DNA of 64,000 nt from CAWUKT01 sp963923035. GTDB taxonomy: Bacteria > Bacteroidota > Bacteroidia > J057 > JADKCL01. A program made the translations under genes and the position numbers. A model generated the notes under the pieces. The model was not told the DNA's origin and did no database searches. It saw nothing but the letters and a program-made list of their open reading frames with translations. This document shows, piece after piece, positions 44,136-51,715 of this stretch; the first letter of the stretch is position 1, and the number at the start of each line of letters is the position of its first letter. The stretch covers positions 1 through 64,000 of the forward strand of contig CAWUKT010000017.1 of assembly GCA_963923035.1 (NCBI GenBank). Direction: 5' to 3'.

Positions 44136-45701
44136 ATGTCGCAACCCTCTTTCATCCCGCGTCGAATTACAACCATCCTGGTGCTGGCGTTGACTTCGCT
44201 GACCATGCTCCTCTCGGGCTGTGGCGGTGGCGGTGACCCGGGGACCTACGTCGCCAATCGGGCCCGTTTCTCCATGAAGCGGTGGATGCGCTATGAATTT
44301 GGCCGCTCGAAGACCTTCAGCTACGGGGAAAGCCAGATCAAAAAGGAATACAAGGTCATTGGCTACGAGCCCTCCTGGTTGATCTACGATTCCCTTTACC
44401 AGAACTATCCTTACGAGCTCCTGAGTGACCTCGTGATCGGCGAATACGATGTGAATCCCGAGAATGGTTTTCCCCGCGGAGACTCCTCGCACATCGCCTA
44501 CAAGAAGAAAGACATCGTCCAGTTGGCTTCGGCCATCAACTCGGAGTTGAATATCCTGCTGGCCGTGACCGATTATGCGGATTACGGCTACCGCCCCGAT
44601 TTCTACAATGAACCCGCCAAGAACAACCTCCTGAACTCTTTGGACCAGGCCCTGGCAGAGATTTCGTTGTACATGGGAAATGAAGATGGACGGGAAAATG
44701 TCGGGCTGTTGTTCGATTTTCCTTCGGTTCCCTTCAAACTGCGGCGCAAATACCTCGAGTTTCTGCGGCGGGCCAAGAAAAACCTGAACGATGAGACCCA
44801 GGGAAAAAGTTGCCTGGTGTACGTCGTCTTGCCCTACAAAGATCCGTACCGGGTCTTCGTACGGGACTCGGTGTATACGCAGGGTCTGCGGGACGTAGCG
44901 GACGCCTTCATCCTGCGATCGCATATCTTCGACGACCAGATACGGAATGATTTCGGAGAGGCGCACCACGGGGCCATGATTCCCTTTGCGGACCTACCGC
45001 AGGTTCCGGTCGAAGACCGGGGCGTCAACCTGGACAGTTCAATCATCTACTATACCCAGGACGCGAAGATTCCGGCCCGGGAGATCGTCGTTGAGTTCCC
45101 GTATTACGGGCGGATGTTTGTGAGCGACAGTACCCTGTCGCCTTCCCGTCCGATGATCCCATTGGCGGAGCTGATGAATACCGTGGACTCCAAGCGGAAG
45201 CGGGACACCGCGGCGTTTTGCTTCTACCGGGAGCTGGATACGATGAAGTACTACTACGAGGACACCTTGTCCCTGGAGCTGAAGTACAGCTATCTGCAGG
45301 AGCGTGGACTTGGCGGGGTGGGCCTGTACGGGCTCGGCTACGGCCACGGCATGGACGACCTGGCGATGCAGGACGGTCTGTGGAAATTGATCGCTGAGCA
45401 CTTCGCGGAACCGGCTCCGCGGCTGTTCTTCCCGGCGGTGGCCTTCTTGTTGATTTTTATTGGCTCAGGCATCGTATTGTCGGTGATTCTGCACTGGCAG
45501 GTGCGATTTGGGCTACGGGAAAAGCGGCGCAAGTTTTGGTATTATCTGAGCTTTTTGGTACTGTTGAGCGTAACAGTTTGGCTGTGTGTAGAGCCTGTGG
45601 ATAAAATTCCGGTATTCTGGAAAATAATCGCAATCGTTATCCTGTTGATCTATCCACTGGGCCGAGCCGCGATCAAATTGGCCACAAAGGCACGGGTATA
45701 A
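44136..45701 (+). CDS. GH18-like lipoprotein with C-terminal membrane helices
   Basis: 521 residues. Lipobox LLSGC. From residue 67 on a GH18-like barrel is recognisable: VIGYEPSWLIYDS, SDLVIGEYDVNPENG, and near the end GGVGLYGLGYGHGMDDLAMQDGLWKLI. The segment where GH18 enzymes have DxxDxDxE reads GLLFDFPSVP here, so the catalytic Glu is missing and the domain should bind rather than cut. The last 90 residues hold three hydrophobic helices. Lipid anchor and membrane helices together are unusual. 23 nt before the small two-helix protein and the eCIS genes; possible docking or anchoring role is inference. Confidence 0.7.
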   Translation: MSQPSFIPRRITTILVLALTSLTMLLSGCGGGGDPGTYVANRARFSMKRWMRYEFGRSKTFSYGESQIKKEYKVIGYEPSWLIYDSLYQNYPYELLSDLVIGEYDVNPENGFPRGDSSHIAYKKKDIVQLASAINSELNILLAVTDYADYGYRPDFYNEPAKNNLLNSLDQALAEISLYMGNEDGRENVGLLFDFPSVPFKLRRKYLEFLRRAKKNLNDETQGKSCLVYVVLPYKDPYRVFVRDSVYTQGLRDVADAFILRSHIFDDQIRNDFGEAHHGAMIPFADLPQVPVEDRGVNLDSSIIYYTQDAKIPAREIVVEFPYYGRMFVSDSTLSPSRPMIPLAELMNTVDSKRKRDTAAFCFYRELDTMKYYYEDTLSLELKYSYLQERGLGGVGLYGLGYGHGMDDLAMQDGLWKLIAEHFAEPAPRLFFPAVAFLLIFIGSGIVLSVILHWQVRFGLREKRRKFWYYLSFLVLLSVTVWLCVEPVDKIPVFWKIIAIVILLIYPLGRAAIKLATKARV

Positions 45702-45724
45702 TTAGAATCAAACCATAGAAAGGC

Positions 45725-45973
45725 ATGTTCAAGAAGTTTCGGAAGTGGTTCATAGAAAAAGTATGGCCTTGGCTTAAACTTTTACCCCTCGCGATTCTGA
45801 TCGGATTGGTGCTTGCATTCGTGTATGATTGGTTTGTATTAGGAAGTTTTAAGTTATATATTTACCTAACGGGGGTATTGATTAGTATTCCGGGTTTTTA
45901 TATCGCCTATATCCTAATCCGCAAAATGAAGAGCTGGGAATACGATGACCCCCGAGACAAGCTGGCAAAGTGA
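45725..45973 (+). CDS. Small two-helix membrane protein
   Basis: 82 residues with two hydrophobic helices (about 18-36 and 42-64), flanked by basic and aromatic residues at the start and a charged C-terminal tail. No family recognised. It sits between the GH18-like membrane lipoprotein and the first eCIS gene, 23 nt after the former and 80 nt before the latter, suggesting a membrane component of the same system. Confidence 0.7.
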   Translation: MFKKFRKWFIEKVWPWLKLLPLAILIGLVLAFVYDWFVLGSFKLYIYLTGVLISIPGFYIAYILIRKMKSWEYDDPRDKLAK

Positions 45974-46053
45974 TTTGCGGCTTGCACTGCAGAGATTGTC
46001 CTGAACCAACAGATATATTCATTCTTAACTCTACGTAACACAATACAAAGGAA

Positions 46054-46605
46054 ATGATTCATCAGATCTTGCCAACAGTCATAGGAGAGCTGAGCGAGTA
46101 CCTCCAGGCTCGATTTGGTATCGGAGAAGACCAAATCGTTCTGGGGAACGTCGTGAACCAGGACGGTAGCCTTGCCGTTGATGGAAACAAGCTCGTCGTC
46201 TCGTTGATCAATATCGAACGCGACGGTACCAAAGGAAAAGTGAACGTTTTCGGTGACCCGCACCCGCCGGTCTTCGTCAACGTCTATGTCATCTTCTCCG
46301 CTGTGTTTAGTTCCAGTAACATCAACAACGCAGACTACCTCGAATCACTCAAGATGATCTCCGGTGTGATTTCTTTCTTCCAGGGAAATCCCGCCTTTAC
46401 CCCCCAGAATACACCCGATTGGCCGGATGAGGCTGGCAAGGTTTACGCTGACATCGAGAACGTTGAGTTCCGTGAGCTCGTGAACCTTTGGTCATTGACC
46501 GGCGCCAAGTACGTGCCCAGCATCGTCTATCGATTCCGTACCATCAACATGAACATGGACGCGGTCACCGACGAAATTCCGCCGATCGCAGGTATCACTG
46601 CCTAA
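46054..46605 (+). CDS. DUF4255 (Pvc16-like) cap protein
   Basis: 183 residues. DUF4255 pattern: ILPTVIGELSEYLQARF at the start, LVVSLINIERDGT and VFVNVYVIFSAVFSS in the middle, and LVNLWSLTGAKYVPSIVYRFRTI near the end. In Photorhabdus and Serratia systems the corresponding protein (Pvc16/Afp16) caps the tube and ends polymerisation. First eCIS structural gene in this locus; stop 8 nt before the next start. Confidence 0.92.
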   Translation: MIHQILPTVIGELSEYLQARFGIGEDQIVLGNVVNQDGSLAVDGNKLVVSLINIERDGTKGKVNVFGDPHPPVFVNVYVIFSAVFSSSNINNADYLESLKMISGVISFFQGNPAFTPQNTPDWPDEAGKVYADIENVEFRELVNLWSLTGAKYVPSIVYRFRTINMNMDAVTDEIPPIAGITA

Positions 46606-46613
46606 TATTTGGA

Positions 46614-47909
46614 ATGTCATACCTTCAGATAGAGAGCCGCCACAAGGAATTCTTTGGGCTCATTTGTTACCACACGTACTACCGGGATTTACTCTGTACG
46701 GACTTTGAGTTTGTTCCAACTCCGGAGACCGTCCAGCAGCTCAGAAATTATTACCTGATTTTTAAGCCGCTTCCCTTTGGTTTCTTGGTAACCTATAGCC
46801 CGGATGAAAGTCCCCAGCGCCTCAAAATGGCCCCGCCGAAGATGCGGCTCTCTTTCACCATCAAAGCGCTCAACAAACGCTTTGTCAACTTCACCGACAT
46901 CCCCTTTCAAGCTGATTGGCAAGCGCTTCATTTCAGCAATTTAAATGCCCGATCGGTCGAAATTGAGAAGGAAGTTCCCAAGGAGGTATACTATTATTTT
47001 AAGCAGCTAAATGTTGCAGATTCCCAAAAAAAATTATTACATTTACCACAGCATCAAGAGGTCGAAACCAAGCCTCGAAAGTTTAATTTTGACGTAATAA
47101 ACGAAGGAATCAGCGGAGAACCGGTCAGCTACAATGATCTGAAATTTTACGACGAATGGGGCGAAGAAATCAACCCTCGCAACCGCGCACTAAAAAAAGA
47201 CATTGTAGACGTTAGAAAAGTTGACATCGGCCGGATACTTGATACGGAAAGGAAAAAATTACTCAGCAAAGGGCTTGAAACTGAAGAGATAGAGAAACAG
47301 CTCCTCGTGATGAAAGATACGCTGGCTGAACAGCTGGCAAGCAGAAAGACAAGAGGGCACCTGGTAGATCTCCGTCACGCTCCCTACGGTTTGTATTCGG
47401 TAGGAACCGACAATGGGTTTAACAAGAAAACAGTCTACTTGTCTGAAAACCCAAGCGAGCGAATCTTCGGAATGCTGGACATTCACCTGGATGCTGATAA
47501 CGTAAACGCTCTTTTAAATCGTGAAGGCACCGATGAAGCAAGTATCATCAAACCCCAGCTCTATCACTTCCATTTTGAAGCTCGGGAAACTTTTTGGAGA
47601 TACTACTTCATGAATCACAAGGGTAGCCGGGTTCAACCTAAAATGATCAAAGAAGAATTTGAACGGTTGAGTTTCGGAAGCCCACAGGAAGGGAAGCTGG
47701 AGAATTTAGGAACCCGTGCCGTGGTTTCCATTTCAGACCAGCCCATCGCATTGAGGGATCGCCCCGAATATGTGTTGTTCCTTGAGAGAGTGATCGGTAA
47801 ACGGGCCATGAAGGACTTGCGGCTTCCAGTTCCCAATGTGGATTTGATCAAGCCCCTGAAGAAAGACGGAGAGATGAGAATTTATTCAGACGTTTACGTT
47901 TATCTTTAA
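46614..47909 (+). CDS. eCIS-associated protein of unknown function
   Basis: 431 residues from the ATG at 46614, 8 nt after the DUF4255 stop; the frame is open further upstream but overlaps that gene. Alpha/beta with a central Lys/Glu helix (about 205-255). No signal or membrane segment. The pair with DUF4255 at the head of an eCIS locus suggests a cap or sheath-terminal component, but nothing in the sequence proves it. Followed by a 69-nt AT-rich leader and the sheath gene. Confidence 0.75.
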   Translation: MSYLQIESRHKEFFGLICYHTYYRDLLCTDFEFVPTPETVQQLRNYYLIFKPLPFGFLVTYSPDESPQRLKMAPPKMRLSFTIKALNKRFVNFTDIPFQADWQALHFSNLNARSVEIEKEVPKEVYYYFKQLNVADSQKKLLHLPQHQEVETKPRKFNFDVINEGISGEPVSYNDLKFYDEWGEEINPRNRALKKDIVDVRKVDIGRILDTERKKLLSKGLETEEIEKQLLVMKDTLAEQLASRKTRGHLVDLRHAPYGLYSVGTDNGFNKKTVYLSENPSERIFGMLDIHLDADNVNALLNREGTDEASIIKPQLYHFHFEARETFWRYYFMNHKGSRVQPKMIKEEFERLSFGSPQEGKLENLGTRAVVSISDQPIALRDRPEYVLFLERVIGKRAMKDLRLPVPNVDLIKPLKKDGEMRIYSDVYVYL

Positions 47910-47978
47910 AAAAGAATAAATAGTTAAAACCAAGACTAGAATAATTACAACAAAAATCTAATCTAAAAGCACCTGATT

Positions 47979-49661
47979 ATGAGCTATTTTAAGACACCTG
48001 GTGTATATATCAAAGAACAGGATGCCTTTGGTTCCTCGGTAGTCGCAGTACCGACGGCCATTCCTGCTTTCATTGGTTATACTCAGTATGCCGACATCGA
48101 CGGTAACGACCAAACGATGAAGGCTATTAAGGTCAAGTCGCTTCCTGAATTTCGTGAAATCTTTGGTGGGGCACCGAATACCACCTTTACTGCATCTGAC
48201 TCTGGAAATGGTCAGATCGGTCTGAAAATGGATGAAGGTACAGTATTCTATACCTTCAGCAGCGTACGTATGTTTTACTCCAACGGCGGTGGCGAATGCT
48301 ACATGGTTTCCTTGGGTACATACGACGAGACTCCTGATCCCGAAAAGATCAAAGAAGCACTTGAGGTATTGAGCCGTGAGATTGAGCCTACCATCATCCT
48401 TTGCCCCGACGCAATGTTGTTGGAGCGCGATGACTGCTACTCTATCTATAAGGACATTCTCCAGCACTGTGGTGTCAAAATGAAGAGCCGTGTGGCCATC
48501 CTCGACGTACACGGTGGTTACAGCGCCAAGACCCGTGACAAGGACGTACAGGACTTCCGTGAAGGCGTAGGTGCTACTACCCTCGCTTTCGGTGCCGCTT
48601 ACTATCCTTGGGTTCACACCACGGTTACTTCCGCCAGCGAGATCGACTACCGTCGTATTTCCAACCGCGACGCCTTTGCCAAGATGTTGATCGACAACGT
48701 CAAGAAGGCCATGTTCGGTGGTGGTGCTGCTGAGAACAAAGAACTCGCTGATGCTTCCAAGCTGATCGCTTCCATCAAGGACGACCTGTCGAACCTGGAT
48801 GACGTAGGCAAGAAATTGGCTGCCATCAACAAAGGCTTCACCAAGCCGAAAGATAAAGACGTTGCTAAGGTAAAAGCTGCCCTGACCAAGAAGGCTTCCG
48901 AGCTTCTGGCCAAGGAAGGCGCGATCGATCCCAACAGCCCCGAAGGCCGTAAGTTGGCTCAGATCGAATCTGCCATCAGCCGCGTCAACGATGCCGGTGA
49001 CGACCCCAAGGCTGTTCACTCTGTAGTGAGCTCCCTCGCCCCCGGTTACAAGACTGTACTGAAGAACATCCGTGAGGCCCTGAACCTCCTGCCTCCCTCG
49101 GGCGCTATGGCAGGTATCTACGCCCTCACCGATTCTCAGGAAGGTGTACACAAGGCTCCGGCTAACGTATCCATGAACTCGGTCGTTAAGCCCGCCATCA
49201 ACATCACTTCCGACGATCAGGAAGACCTCAACTCCCCGCTCAGCGGTAAGGCCATCAACGCCATTCGCTCCTTCGTTGGCAAAGGTGTCCTCGTCTGGGG
49301 TGCTCGCTCTCTCGATGCTAACAGCCAAGATTGGCGCTACATCTCGGTACGTCGTACCTTGATCATGATCGAGCAGTCCATCAAGAACTCCGTTGAAGCA
49401 TACGTATTCGAACCGAACGTTGCTCGTACGTGGCTCAAGCTCAAGACTTCCATTGGTAACTTCCTGACTGACGTTTGGAAGAACGGATCTCTGGCTGGTT
49501 CCACTCCCTCGCAGGCTTATGAGGTAAATGTAGGCCTCGGTTCTACCATGACTCCGAATGACATCCTGGAAGGTATCATGCGTGTGTCTGTCCGTGTGGC
49601 CATCACCCGCCCGGCAGAATTCATCGAGATTACCTTCGAGCAGAAGATGCAGGAATCCTAA
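47979..49661 (+). CDS. Contractile sheath protein
   Basis: 560 residues. Phage-tail-sheath family: FKTPGVYIKEQ at the start, PPSGAMAGIYA in the middle (353-363), RRTLIMIEQSIKNSVEAYVFEPN and RVAITRPAEFIEITFEQ at the end. Between about 240 and 335 is an Ala/Lys/Asp-rich helical insertion absent from shorter sheaths and probably exposed on the outer surface. Only one sheath gene is seen (Photorhabdus loci have three). Codons are of high-expression type (GGT, CGT, GTT, GTA). Followed by a hairpin at 49676-49708. Confidence 0.96.
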   Translation: MSYFKTPGVYIKEQDAFGSSVVAVPTAIPAFIGYTQYADIDGNDQTMKAIKVKSLPEFREIFGGAPNTTFTASDSGNGQIGLKMDEGTVFYTFSSVRMFYSNGGGECYMVSLGTYDETPDPEKIKEALEVLSREIEPTIILCPDAMLLERDDCYSIYKDILQHCGVKMKSRVAILDVHGGYSAKTRDKDVQDFREGVGATTLAFGAAYYPWVHTTVTSASEIDYRRISNRDAFAKMLIDNVKKAMFGGGAAENKELADASKLIASIKDDLSNLDDVGKKLAAINKGFTKPKDKDVAKVKAALTKKASELLAKEGAIDPNSPEGRKLAQIESAISRVNDAGDDPKAVHSVVSSLAPGYKTVLKNIREALNLLPPSGAMAGIYALTDSQEGVHKAPANVSMNSVVKPAINITSDDQEDLNSPLSGKAINAIRSFVGKGVLVWGARSLDANSQDWRYISVRRTLIMIEQSIKNSVEAYVFEPNVARTWLKLKTSIGNFLTDVWKNGSLAGSTPSQAYEVNVGLGSTMTPNDILEGIMRVSVRVAITRPAEFIEITFEQKMQES

Positions 49662-49675
49662 GATAACGACTACGC

Positions 49676-49708
49676 GGTCCCGGGCGGCCTGACCGTCGCC
49701 CGGTGACC
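49676..49708 (+). promoter_or_regulatory. Hairpin between sheath and tube genes
   Basis: GGTC-CCGGGCG pairs with CGCCCGG-(T)-GACC around a 10-nt loop (11 bp with one bulge). It lies 14 nt after the sheath stop and has no T-run, so it is more likely an mRNA stabiliser or processing site than a terminator. Confidence 0.6.
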
Positions 49709-49781
49709 TCTACATAGACACAATTCATTCATTTGTATTTCGTTTTATTCATTCATTCATTAACACTTAATTTTTTTAGCT

Positions 49782-50261
49782 ATGGCACACATTGATTACG
49801 CCGCACAGTGGCACCAGATCAACAACTACTTCCGTGTAGAAATCGACGGTCTTCAGTTCTCCGTTGCTGAAGTAACTGGCCTTGAGCGTGAAGTTGAAGT
49901 AATCGAGTATCGCGCTGGTGATGACGACATCGCCCGTGGTGGTTGGAAGCACGTTCGCTCCGGCCTCGCTAAGCGTACCGGTGAACTGACTCTCAAGAAG
50001 GCTGTTTACGAAGGTGATGATCACATCTCCACCTGGTTCAACGAGTTCGAAGATAGCCGTGCTTACGGTTCTCACGAAGATGGTCGTCTGGAAATCCTCG
50101 TTACTCTCCTCGACGAGGAAGAAAACGAGATCATGAACTGGAACTTCTACATGTGCTGGCCGTCCAAAATCAAGGCTCCGTCCTTGAAAGCTGACGACAG
50201 CAGCTACGCAGCTGAGGAAATCTCCTTCGTATACGAGTACATGCGTCAGGAAATCCTCTAA
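49782..50261 (+). CDS. Inner tube protein (gp19 family)
   Basis: 159 residues. T4 gp19-type tube protein: NYFRVEIDGLQFSVAEVTGLEREVEVIEYR at the start, RTGELTLKKAVYEGDD, NWNFYMCWPSKIKAPSLKADDSSYAAEEISFVYEYM at the end. Hexamers of such proteins stack into the tube. Arg codons are CGT seven times and CGC twice, with no CGG or AGA, unlike nearby genes; a sign of very high expression. Hairpins flank it on both sides. Confidence 0.96.
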   Translation: MAHIDYAAQWHQINNYFRVEIDGLQFSVAEVTGLEREVEVIEYRAGDDDIARGGWKHVRSGLAKRTGELTLKKAVYEGDDHISTWFNEFEDSRAYGSHEDGRLEILVTLLDEEENEIMNWNFYMCWPSKIKAPSLKADDSSYAAEEISFVYEYMRQEIL

Positions 50262-50276
50262 GCGAGTTCCTTTTCT

Positions 50277-50298
50277 GAGGTCACTACTGTGTGACTTC
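50277..50298 (+). promoter_or_regulatory. Hairpin after tube gene (1)
   Basis: GAGGTCAC-TACTGT-GTGACTTC forms an 8-bp stem with one G-U. It lies 15 nt after the tube stop. Confidence 0.5.
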
Positions 50299-50320
50299 GC
50301 TACTGAGAATTTAAGGTTAA

Positions 50321-50346
50321 GCTCCGGGGAATCCTTTCCCCGGAGC
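50321..50346 (+). promoter_or_regulatory. Hairpin after tube gene (2)
   Basis: GCTCCGGGGAA-TCCT-TTCCCCGGAGC, a perfect 11-bp stem with a 4-nt loop. No T-run follows (CAACCTATAAAAG), so it is a stable 3'-end or attenuating structure that lets part of the transcripts continue. Confidence 0.65.
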
Positions 50347-50388
50347 CAACCTATAAAAGTCGTTTTTCATTTCTAACATTACTGTAGC

Positions 50389-50850
50389 ATGAGTAGCAAG
50401 TATTGGCCGCCGGGAGGATTCTATTTTCGGGTTTCCATTGACGGGATGCAGACTTCTTTCCAAGAAGTCACGGGACTGGAGTACGAAGTAGATGTCGAAA
50501 CCGTGAAAGGAGGAGGGGACAACGCCAAAGAAATCAAATATCCGGGACGCCTCAAGTACAATAACATTGTCTGTAAGCGTGGTCATGTCCCTGGCGGGGG
50601 TATGGTCTGGGCTAACTTCGTAGCCCGCTTCAATCCGGTAACAGGTCTCGCAGGCCCCATTCCGCCCCAATTTCTAATGATCGAACTGCTGGATGAACAA
50701 GGTATCCCCCTGACCATCTGGAATGTGATCCGGGCATATCCCGTCAAGTGGAATGTCTCTGGTCTCAATTCAATGGACAGCAAGGTCCTCATCGAGTCGG
50801 TCGAATTTGCCCACCACGGAATCATCTTGATCCCTGGGTTCACCTTCTGA
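50389..50850 (+). CDS. Second tube/adaptor protein (gp19 family, Pvc5-like)
   Basis: 153 residues. Same fold as the preceding tube protein: FYFRVSIDGMQTSFQEVTGLEYEVDVET at the start and VIRAYPVKWNVSGLNSMDSKVLIESVEFAHHG at the end. In related systems one of the two tube homologues (Pvc5/Afp5) forms the first ring at the baseplate. Codon use is ordinary, consistent with a low copy number. Confidence 0.93.
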   Translation: MSSKYWPPGGFYFRVSIDGMQTSFQEVTGLEYEVDVETVKGGGDNAKEIKYPGRLKYNNIVCKRGHVPGGGMVWANFVARFNPVTGLAGPIPPQFLMIELLDEQGIPLTIWNVIRAYPVKWNVSGLNSMDSKVLIESVEFAHHGIILIPGFTF

Positions 50851-50867
50851 TTGATCGTTCCTGAGCT

Positions 50868-51041
50868 ATGCCCATCGAAATCCGCGAATTGGTCCTTAAA
50901 GCTACTGTCCGCACCACCCGTGACGAGACAAAAGTAGACTATATCACCAAAGCCGATCTCTACGAATTCGAGCGGCAATTTAAAAGAAACTTGAAGCGCC
51001 AGATCCAAAAAGAAATCCGGTCCTTCAGCAGAAGACGTTAA
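50868..51041 (+). CDS. DUF5908 small protein (Pvc6-like)
   Basis: 57 residues from ATG at 50868 to TAA at 51041, 17 nt after the tube protein stop. Begins MPIEIRELVLKA, the hallmark of the short eCIS DUF5908 proteins, and ends in an Arg-rich tail. Its position, tube-DUF5908-LysM, matches Pvc5-6-7. The molecular role is unknown, probably in assembly near the baseplate. Confidence 0.85.
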   Translation: MPIEIRELVLKATVRTTRDETKVDYITKADLYEFERQFKRNLKRQIQKEIRSFSRRR

Positions 51042-51068
51042 TTTCATTCATCATTAACTAATAAAACT

Positions 51069-51710
51069 ATGTTTGGGAGCTTGAGTATCACTAGCGATAT
51101 GGGGTCCTACACCTGCAAGGTCAACCCGGAAACGATCAAGTTGAGCCGCAAGATCATTACCGAAGTGGAAGACAAAGGTCACACTGCGGGTAAGATGACC
51201 AAGCACGATACCTACGACCCTGATACCCTCTCTTTTGAATTTGTTGTTGACGGCACGCTTCTTGATCCAGGCTTGTCGGTTTTTAGTGTTAAAAGCAACC
51301 TGGAAAGCCTCAACAATACAGTCTACGCCTTTAACTCCGGTACGCACGAATCCCCGATCTGTAAGATCAAATACGGCGGCGTGATGTCCGGTTCCAAAGA
51401 ATGGCGGTGCACCTCCGTGGACGTTACCTATACCCTCTTCAACTCGTTTGGGATGGTACTTCGAGCCAAGGTCTCTCTTAGCTTCCAGGAGCATGTCAGC
51501 GCCAGTAGCATCACCCAACGACACAAGATTAACTCTCCCGATATGACTCACCTTCACACAGTGCGTGAGGGTGACAACCTGTTTGGTCTGTCCAAGGACA
51601 TCTACGGTTCGATCAAGTACTACATGCACATTGCCGAACACAATGGACTGGCCAACTTCCGTGAACTTGAAATCGGTTCCGTATTGGAACTTCCCCCTCT
51701 TAAAGACTAA
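51069..51710 (+). CDS. LysM-domain baseplate protein (Pvc7/gp53-like)
   Basis: 213 residues. N-terminal 150 residues form the beta-rich part seen in Pvc7/gp53 homologues; the C-terminal LysM domain is HLHTVREGDNLFGLSKDIYGSIKYYMHIAEHNGL with LELPPL at the end. In related baseplates this protein links the inner baseplate ring to the spike hub. Stop 5 nt before the spike gene. Confidence 0.92.
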   Translation: MFGSLSITSDMGSYTCKVNPETIKLSRKIITEVEDKGHTAGKMTKHDTYDPDTLSFEFVVDGTLLDPGLSVFSVKSNLESLNNTVYAFNSGTHESPICKIKYGGVMSGSKEWRCTSVDVTYTLFNSFGMVLRAKVSLSFQEHVSASSITQRHKINSPDMTHLHTVREGDNLFGLSKDIYGSIKYYMHIAEHNGLANFRELEIGSVLELPPLKD

Positions 51711-51715
51711 AGATC

